Part shown: in pieces, positions 6,005 through 10,613 of the stretch
How positions within the stretch are numbered: the first letter of the stretch is position 1
How the letters are laid out: every line of letters begins with the position of its first letter
Assembly: GCA_020719895.1 (NCBI GenBank)
Contig: DYPM01000043.1
Coordinates: forward strand, 1 to 10,613
Reading direction: 5' to 3'
DNA from: Sulfurovum sp.
Lineage (GTDB): Bacteria; Campylobacterota; Campylobacteria; Campylobacterales; Sulfurovaceae
DNA: 10,613 nt
Position numbers and translations under genes: made by a program
Notes under the pieces: model-generated
Databases searched by the model: none
Seen by the model: the letters and a program-made list of their open reading frames with translations, nothing else
Told to the model about the DNA's origin: nothing

Positions 6005-7078
6005 ATGAATACAAGACTTTTGGATGTAGTTGGTGCAGGTGTTGTGACGGGTGAAAATTTGTCAAAGCTGTTTGAGATTGCCAAATCAGAAGGATTTGCA
6101 ATTCCTGCGGTCAATGTCGTCAGTACGATGTCTATCAACGCTGTGTTGGAATCTGCAAAAAAAGTCAATTCGCCCATTATTATTCAGTTCTCTAATGGCG
6201 GTGCTGCGTTTTATGCGGGCAAAGCACTTCCCGCTGATCAAGCTTCTATCCTTGGAGCAATCTCTGGTGCGCATCATGTCCATACGGTAGCAAAAGCATA
6301 TGGTGTGCCTGTGGTTCTACATACAGATCATGCAGCCAAAGAGCTTCTTGTGTGGATTGATGCGTTGCTTGATGCAAGCGAAGCACATTTTGAAAAACAT
6401 GGTACACCGCTTTTTTCTTCGCATATGCTTGATCTTTCCGAAGAGCCACTTGAAGAAAATATCGCTATTTGTAAATCTTATCTTGAGCGTATGAGCAAAA
6501 TGGGAATGATGCTTGAGATTGAGTTGGGTGTTACTGGTGGTGAAGAAGACGGCGTAGACAATAGCGATGTGGATAACGCACTTCTCTATACTCAACCAGA
6601 AGAGGTTGCGTATGCGTATGAAGAGCTTCGTAAGATTTCTGATAAATTTACTATCGCTGCATCATTTGGAAATGTACACGGTGTGTATAAATCAGGTAAT
6701 GTTGTATTGACTCCAAAGATTTTAGACAACTCTCAGAAATTTATCGAAGAGAAGTTTGGCACAGAAGCGAAACCTGCAAATTTTGTTTTCCACGGTGGTT
6801 CTGGCTCTGATATCTCTGATATTCGTGAAGCGATTGGATATGGTGTGATTAAGATGAATATCGACACCGATACACAATGGGCATTTTGGGATGGAATTAG
6901 AGCTTATGAAGCCAAAAATCACGACTATCTCCAAGGTCAAATCGGAAATCCAGAGGGAGAAGACAAACCAAATAAAAACTACTATGATCCAAGAAAGTGG
7001 TTGAGAAAAGGTGAAGAAGCAATGGTAGCAAGACTTGAACAAGCATTTGAAGATCTTAACTGCATCGGACGAAACTAA
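6005..7078 (+). CDS. fbaA: class II fructose-bisphosphate aldolase
   Basis: The 357-residue enzyme reversibly splits fructose 1,6-bisphosphate into dihydroxyacetone phosphate and glyceraldehyde 3-phosphate, in glycolysis and gluconeogenesis in the cytoplasm. It is the long, E. coli FbaA-like (class IIA) form by length and C-terminus (GQIGNPEGEDKPNKNYYDPR, 311-330). The metal and catalytic residues are visible: HTDHA with D108 and H109, EIELG with E173, NVHG with H225 and FHGGSG with H263. The IDTDTQWAFW stretch (286-295) is the conserved substrate loop. AGGAG ends 6 bases before the ATG. It follows the SurA-N-like gene by 23 bases and its last codons overlap the start of the next gene. Linkage to a PEB4-type chaperone is a conserved trait of Campylobacter and Helicobacter and need not reflect a shared function. 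Confidence 0.98.
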   Translation: MNTRLLDVVGAGVVTGENLSKLFEIAKSEGFAIPAVNVVSTMSINAVLESAKKVNSPIIIQFSNGGAAFYAGKALPADQASILGAISGAHHVHTVAKAYGVPVVLHTDHAAKELLVWIDALLDASEAHFEKHGTPLFSSHMLDLSEEPLEENIAICKSYLERMSKMGMMLEIELGVTGGEEDGVDNSDVDNALLYTQPEEVAYAYEELRKISDKFTIAASFGNVHGVYKSGNVVLTPKILDNSQKFIEEKFGTEAKPANFVFHGGSGSDISDIREAIGYGVIKMNIDTDTQWAFWDGIRAYEAKNHDYLQGQIGNPEGEDKPNKNYYDPRKWLRKGEEAMVARLEQAFEDLNCIGRN

Positions 7079-8000
7079 TCTCCAAAGAGAAGCACTTTTT
7101 GCTTCTCTTCAACTCCCTTCTCCTGTCCACTCTTTTGTATTTTGCAATCATCATTTTTATCTCAAACGTGATGATTTGATTGATTCTGATTTTTCAGGCA
7201 ACAAAGCACGAAAGTTTTATTACTATCTTTTTCATCAATTTCCAGAAATAAAAACATTACGCTCTTATGGTTCGGCTCAATCCAATGCTATGTACTCTCT
7301 TTCTGTTTTGGCAAAAATGCGAGGATGGGAATTTGAATATTATGTAGATCACGTTACAGAGTATTTAAAAAACAATCCACACGGAAACTATCAAAAAGCA
7401 TTAGAAAATGGAATGCATCTTTTTGTGGGTCAAAAGTTTCCTTCTATAAAACAAAATGAAGTTTTAACGATAGAAGAGGGCGGACGACAAGCTGAATCGA
7501 TGTTTGGGATTATGCTTTTAGCCCAAGAGATTGTTGCGTGGAAAAATGAAAAAAATTTAGAAAAGCTTTGTATTTTTTTGCCTTCTGGTACGGGAACAAC
7601 TGCACTTTATCTTCAAAAATATCTATCTGTTTATCAAAAAAAACCTACTATTTTTGTCTACACTACGCCGTGTGTTGGAGATGTTGAATATTTGAAAAAA
7701 CAGTTTGATCTATTAGAGCCTGACGAGAGATATCATCCAGTGATTTTGATATCTTCTAAAAAGTATCATTTTGGAAAACTCTATAAAGAACATTATGAAA
7801 TGTGGTTGAAACTTCGTCACGACACAGATGTGATTTTTGATCTTTTGTATGATCCGATTGGTTGGCGTGTGGTGTTAGAAAATATCTCTTTATTTGAAGC
7901 CTCAACGCTTTATCTTCATCAGGGAGGCGTATTGGGAAATGTGAGTATGCTTTTGAGATACAGACGAAAGTTTCCACATTTGGAGAAAGAGTTTTTTTAA
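7035..8000 (+). CDS. PLP-dependent ACC deaminase/D-cysteine desulfhydrase-like protein
   Basis: This is a member of the tryptophan-synthase-beta fold (type II) PLP enzymes. FYLKRDDLIDSDFSGNKARK (41-60 of the longest form) includes the expected Schiff-base lysine K57. GSAQSNAMYSL (79-89) is the substrate-carboxylate loop, PSGTGTTALYL (183-193) the phosphate-binding loop, and YLHQGGVLGNVSML (293-306) the C-terminal motif. Relatives act on D-cysteine, D-serine or 1-aminocyclopropane-1-carboxylate; the substrate here is not predictable. A stop at 7026-7028 limits the frame, and the only usual start codons before the conserved region are TTG at 7035-7037 and TTG at 7047-7049, both inside fbaA and both with weak ribosome sites. 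No ATG occurs until after the catalytic lysine. Translation is probably coupled to fbaA. Up to 321 residues, close to the family's usual length. Confidence 0.87.
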   Translation: MNKHLKILTASDETNLQREALFASLQLPSPVHSFVFCNHHFYLKRDDLIDSDFSGNKARKFYYYLFHQFPEIKTLRSYGSAQSNAMYSLSVLAKMRGWEFEYYVDHVTEYLKNNPHGNYQKALENGMHLFVGQKFPSIKQNEVLTIEEGGRQAESMFGIMLLAQEIVAWKNEKNLEKLCIFLPSGTGTTALYLQKYLSVYQKKPTIFVYTTPCVGDVEYLKKQFDLLEPDERYHPVILISSKKYHFGKLYKEHYEMWLKLRHDTDVIFDLLYDPIGWRVVLENISLFEASTLYLHQGGVLGNVSMLLRYRRKFPHLEKEFF

Positions 8001-8060
8001 AGCATTTTTTTATTTTGTTTAAAATTTTGAGTGCGTTACATTAATTTAAAGGAAAAAAGT

Positions 8061-8579
8061 ATGCTGTTTTGTCCAAAATGCGGTAATCAAACATTGGTTT
8101 TATATCCGCCACGTTGTTATCAATGTGAAGCGTGTGCATTTGTATATTACCAAAATGCGGCTGCTGCATCTGTGGCGATGATACATTCTCAAGGAGAGCT
8201 TTTGGTGACACAACGAGCCTTTGAGCCTGCAAAAGGTATGCTTGATTTACCAGGTGGATTTCAAGAGTTTGGTGAGTCGTTGGAGGAGGGATTGAGACGT
8301 GAATTACAAGAAGAGCTTTATCTTGACATTGCTATTGAGCAGATGCGTTATCTTTTTTCTTATCCCAATCGATACCCTTACAAAGAGGTAATCTATCATA
8401 GTTGTGATGCCTATTTCGAGATTATTTTAGAAAACAAAACTCACACTATTCCCGCAGATGATGTAGAAAAGGTAATGTGGATTCCTTTTGAAAAACTTGC
8501 ATTAGAGGAGTTTGGATTTGAAAATATCCAACGTGCAATCAAAAGGAGATTTGGTGTATTTTTGGAAAATAAAAAGTGA
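8061..8579 (+). CDS. Nudix hydrolase with N-terminal zinc ribbon
   Basis: The protein has 172 residues. Residues 1-28 form a zinc ribbon with C4, C7, C22 and C25. The Nudix domain follows, with the box at 66-88: G66, E72, R80, E81, E84 and E85 are present in the normal spacing, but the conserved late glycine is replaced by Y87. The ELQEE core that binds metal is intact, so activity is likely. Zinc ribbon plus Nudix recalls NADH pyrophosphatase (NudC), but this is much shorter and lacks NudC's N-terminal domain; the substrate, probably a nucleoside diphosphate derivative, is open. The ATG at 8061 is chosen because AAAGGA lies 7 bases upstream; a longer frame from 8031 has no ribosome site. The preceding gene ends 60 bases upstream without a hairpin, so read-through from the fba operon is possible. 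Its stop codon lies inside the murA terminator hairpin. Confidence 0.92.
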   Translation: MLFCPKCGNQTLVLYPPRCYQCEACAFVYYQNAAAASVAMIHSQGELLVTQRAFEPAKGMLDLPGGFQEFGESLEEGLRRELQEELYLDIAIEQMRYLFSYPNRYPYKEVIYHSCDAYFEIILENKTHTIPADDVEKVMWIPFEKLALEEFGFENIQRAIKRRFGVFLENKK

Positions 8580-8611
8580 GATTTAACTCTACAAGGAGAG
8601 ATTGATCTCAC
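8565..8611 (-). terminator. intrinsic terminator of murA
   Basis: On the minus strand GTGAGAT (8611-8605) pairs with ATCTCAC (8582-8576), a 7-bp stem. The loop holds a second small stem, CTCT with AGAG. The hairpin is followed by TTTTTATTTT (8575 down to about 8566). It begins 36 bases after the murA stop. The stem spans the TGA of the convergent Nudix gene. In the plus direction the hairpin is followed by an A-run, so it should work only for murA. Confidence 0.72.
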
Positions 8612-8646
8612 AAAAAAATTAGATAAAATAGTATAACAGTATCTTT

Positions 8647-9912
8647 TTATCTATCTTTTTTTCGTACGATATCGGCACCAATTGCCAAAAGTTTTCCCTC
8701 TAAGTTGTCATATCCCCTATCAAGATGATAAATGCGTCTGATGATTGTCGTCCCTTGTGCTATCAATCCTGCTAATACTAATGCTGAACTTGCACGTAAA
8801 TCTGTCGCCATCACTTCAGCGCCGTAGAGATTTTCGACTGATTTGACTGCGGCGATATTTCCTTTGAGCCAAATATCTGCACCGAGTCGATTGAGTTCGC
8901 TTACGTGCATAAATCGGTTCTCAAAAAGACGCTCTTCGATAATGCTTTCTCCTTTTGCTATTGATGCGACTGCCATAAACTGTGCTTGCATATCGGTAGG
9001 AAATCCTGGATATTCTAATGTAACGATATGGATTGGTTGAAGTGTTTTTGCAGGATAAATCGTAATGTTTGACTCTTCAATTTCAAAACTACATCCCATT
9101 GTTTCGAGTTTGTCCACAATCGCCCCAAGATGAGACGGATTGACATCTGTAAGAGTGAGAGTAGAGTGGGTGATAGCACCGATACAAAGATAGGTTCCCG
9201 CTTCGATTCTATCGGGAATAATTTTTGTTGTGGGAAAGACAAGAAGTCTTCCGCTTGTGCCTTCTATCTCAAGCTCGCTTGTCCCGATACCTTTTATTTT
9301 GACTCCAGCAGAAGCAATCATTTCGCACAGTTGGACGACTTCAGGTTCTTTTGCTGCATTTACAATCGTAGTAGTGCCGTGTGCTAATGCAGCTGCCATT
9401 ACTGTATTTTCAGTGCCTCCAACAGTGATTTGATCAAATACGATTTTTGCTCCGCTGAGTCCATTTGGTGCAGAGGCGTGGATATAACCACCTTTATTTT
9501 CTATGATAGCTCCCATTTTTTCGAGAGCTTTGATATGCAAATCAATAGGACGTTGTCCAATTGCACATCCGCCAGGAAGAGAGACTTCACACTCTCCAAA
9601 ACGTGCAAGAAGAGGTCCTAATACCAAAATCGAAGCTCGCATTTTGGAGACAATCTCATAGAGTGCTTTGGTGGAGTTGATTGTAGTTGTATTGATGGTT
9701 GCATTTGTGGTTTGATGCTCTATATTGCTTCCAAGCTGTGAGAGAAGTGTGAGCATTGTACGAATATCTACCACATCTGGAAGATTTGTAAGTTTCACTT
9801 CGCCATCGCTCAAAATTGTCGCTGCTATTACGGGAAGTGCCGCATTTTTGGAGCCACTAATAGGCACTTTGCCAGATAGTGGTTTGCCACCTTGAATTTC
9901 CAAATAATCCAT
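8647..9912 (-). CDS. murA: UDP-N-acetylglucosamine 1-carboxyvinyltransferase
   Basis: The 421-residue enzyme transfers enolpyruvate from phosphoenolpyruvate to UDP-GlcNAc, the first committed step of peptidoglycan synthesis in the cytoplasm. Length and motifs match the family: SGSKNAALP (19-27) with K22 and N23, the catalytic loop GGCAIGQRPIDLH (114-126) with C116, so a normal fosfomycin-sensitive cysteine form, FPTDMQAQF (304-312) with the general base D307, a TDLRASSALVLAG stretch (370-382) and HLDRGYDNLE (396-405) with R399. The ATG at 9910-9912 has a GAGA-type ribosome site about 7 bases upstream. It has its own promoter (near 9950) and terminator (near 8590) and so appears to be transcribed alone, although read-through from the upstream coiled-coil gene is possible because no strong terminator separates them. 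Confidence 0.98.
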   Translation of the reverse strand: MDYLEIQGGKPLSGKVPISGSKNAALPVIAATILSDGEVKLTNLPDVVDIRTMLTLLSQLGSNIEHQTTNATINTTTINSTKALYEIVSKMRASILVLGPLLARFGECEVSLPGGCAIGQRPIDLHIKALEKMGAIIENKGGYIHASAPNGLSGAKIVFDQITVGGTENTVMAAALAHGTTTIVNAAKEPEVVQLCEMIASAGVKIKGIGTSELEIEGTSGRLLVFPTTKIIPDRIEAGTYLCIGAITHSTLTLTDVNPSHLGAIVDKLETMGCSFEIEESNITIYPAKTLQPIHIVTLEYPGFPTDMQAQFMAVASIAKGESIIEERLFENRFMHVSELNRLGADIWLKGNIAAVKSVENLYGAEVMATDLRASSALVLAGLIAQGTTIIRRIYHLDRGYDNLEGKLLAIGADIVRKKDR

Positions 9913-9945
9913 AAATATTCTCGCTTTGTCTGAATGTAAGGAGTG

Positions 9946-9954
9946 ATTATAACA
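9946..9954 (-). promoter_or_regulatory. murA promoter, consensus extended -10
   Basis: The minus strand reads TGTTATAAT, a perfect extended -10 (TGn plus TATAAT). The -35 region is T-rich without a TTGACA match. Transcription should start near 9939, giving a leader of about 27 bases. Confidence 0.72.
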
Positions 9955-10001
9955 TAGTGAGGATTTAGCTAAAAAGAGGAGAAAGCACTTTTGCTGTTTG
10001 T

Positions 10002-10529
10002 TTAGCGTTTCTCTTCCAATGCGTACTCTTTGAAATAGGTTTTTTGAGTATCTTCGGAGACAAAAAGTTTGTCAGCATACTCTTTGATGTATATAAAAAC
10101 CTTTTTGGGGCGAAAACCTTCAAATCCTTGATAGTAGATGGTAAACTCATTTGGAGTGGGAGTGATTTTTTTGGCATCATCGGTGAGAATATAATAAATA
10201 CGTTCAAGCCCTTCAAATCGATAATACTCTCTGCCATTGATAGTGTAGATATTTTTTTGATAAAAGCGTTTGCGTGCCATCTCTTTTGCTTTTTGTGCTT
10301 CTTTTCGCTCTTCGTCTATCTTTGCTAAAATCTGTTTTTTGACATCATCGTCAATATTAGAATGGTGTGCTTGTGTTTTATTACGTTCTTTTTTCATAGC
10401 TTCAAGTGTTTCGCGTCTCTCTTTTTCTATTTGTTTTTGGCGACGCTCTTCATTAAGTTGCTCTAAGATCCATTTTTTTTCTTCCACAGTAAAAGTAAGT
10501 GTTTTTTCAAAATCTGTTTTTTCGTCCAT
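10002..10529 (-). CDS. charged coiled-coil protein of unknown function
   Basis: The 175-residue protein has no signal peptide or membrane segment and should be cytoplasmic. Residues about 15-90 are very rich in Glu, Lys, Arg and Gln and are predicted coiled coil or long helix. Within it a motif appears twice: KKWILEQLNEERRQ (18-31) and KKQILAKIDEERKE (64-77). The rest (about 89-165) is a mixed, aromatic-rich region (INGREYYRFEGLERIYYILTDD, broken here for length at 97-118; then FTIYYQGFEGFRPKKVFIYI, 129-148) that looks like a small beta-rich domain. I do not recognise the family. The ATG at 10527-10529 has GAGG 6 bases upstream, and a TATAAT lies further up. It is followed by murA, 89 bases away, on the same strand. 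Confidence 0.8.
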   Translation of the reverse strand: MDEKTDFEKTLTFTVEEKKWILEQLNEERRQKQIEKERRETLEAMKKERNKTQAHHSNIDDDVKKQILAKIDEERKEAQKAKEMARKRFYQKNIYTINGREYYRFEGLERIYYILTDDAKKITPTPNEFTIYYQGFEGFRPKKVFIYIKEYADKLFVSEDTQKTYFKEYALEEKR

Positions 10530-10544
10530 TGGAAACCTCGTGAT

Positions 10545-10572
10545 AATAAAAATTTCAAAATAAAAATTTCAA
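10545..10572. repeat. perfect 14-bp tandem duplication in the leader of the coiled-coil gene
   Basis: AATAAAAATTTCAA occurs twice head to tail with no mismatch (10545-10558 and 10559-10572). It lies between the predicted transcription start (near 10583) and the ribosome site of the minus-strand gene, so it would be transcribed as two TTGAAATTTTTATT units. Confidence 0.8.
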
Positions 10573-10589
10573 TATAGATATCTTAAATT

Positions 10590-10595
10590 ATTATA
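10590..10595 (-). promoter_or_regulatory. probable -10 of the coiled-coil protein gene
   Basis: The minus strand reads TATAAT, a perfect -10 hexamer, preceded by GTG. The -35 position falls at or beyond the window edge and cannot be judged. The predicted leader is about 54 bases and contains the 14-bp tandem duplication. Confidence 0.55.
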
Positions 10596-10613
10596 CACAA
10601 AAAAGTGATTTCA

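Noticed and set aside
8001..8060. Promoter for the Nudix gene in the AT-rich gap
   Set aside because: The best -10-like hexamer (TACATT) matches only 4 of 6 bases; the gap shows a ribosome site but no convincing promoter or terminator.
8619..8661. AGATAAAA ... TTTTATCT with a downstream T-run, as a plus-strand terminator for the Nudix gene
   Set aside because: The stem is almost all A-T pairs with a 16-base loop and it overlaps the murA end; likely composition rather than function.
9975..10001. Hairpin AGCA-AAAG-TGCT on the minus strand after the coiled-coil gene, followed by a pyrimidine-rich run
   Set aside because: The stem is only 4 bp with a bulge if extended, too weak to call a terminator.
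1..10613. CRISPR arrays, tRNA or rRNA genes, insertion-sequence ends
   Set aside because: No spaced repeats, cloverleaf-like sequences, transposase frames or terminal inverted repeats were found.

Overview
The window looks like chromosomal DNA from a Campylobacterota (epsilonproteobacterial) genome, probably a free-living Sulfurimonas-, Sulfuricurvum- or Sulfurovum-like organism. The main evidence is the cluster of endonuclease III, a PEB4/Cbf2-type periplasmic prolyl isomerase and class II fructose-bisphosphate aldolase, which I recall as adjacent genes in Campylobacter jejuni. A low-GC background, AT-rich intergenic DNA and promoters with a good -10 but no clear -35 fit the same group. The genus cannot be fixed from this window alone. 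There are no RNA genes, insertion sequences or CRISPR arrays.

Left part (1-2753): the 3' end of a DUF1566/Lcl-domain protein gene lies on the plus strand with clearly higher GC (about 50%). Facing it is a minus-strand operon of three overlapping genes, read from right to left: a bacterial PH-domain (DUF304) membrane protein, a small three-helix membrane protein and a YgiQ-family radical SAM protein. A likely extended -10 promoter lies near 2850. A divergent intergenic region of about 215 bp holds this promoter and a 25-codon candidate small ORF with a strong Shine-Dalgarno sequence.

Middle part (2969-8579): a NYN nuclease-domain plus OST-HTH/LOTUS protein (plus strand) converges on endonuclease III (nth, minus strand). 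Divergent from nth is a plus-strand run: PEB4-like SurA/PpiC chaperone, a second SurA-N-like periplasmic protein lacking the rotamase domain, class II fructose-bisphosphate aldolase, a PLP-dependent ACC-deaminase/D-cysteine-desulfhydrase-like enzyme that starts inside the aldolase gene, and a zinc-ribbon Nudix hydrolase.

Right part (8580-10613): murA (UDP-GlcNAc enolpyruvyl transferase, minus strand) has a near-consensus promoter upstream and an intrinsic terminator downstream whose hairpin covers the Nudix stop codon. To its right is a minus-strand gene for a charged, coiled-coil protein of unknown function; its leader holds a perfect 14-bp tandem duplication. Most genes are housekeeping. 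The least-described items are the rotamase-less PEB4 paralogue, the NYN-LOTUS protein, the coiled-coil protein and the extra cysteine cluster in YgiQ.
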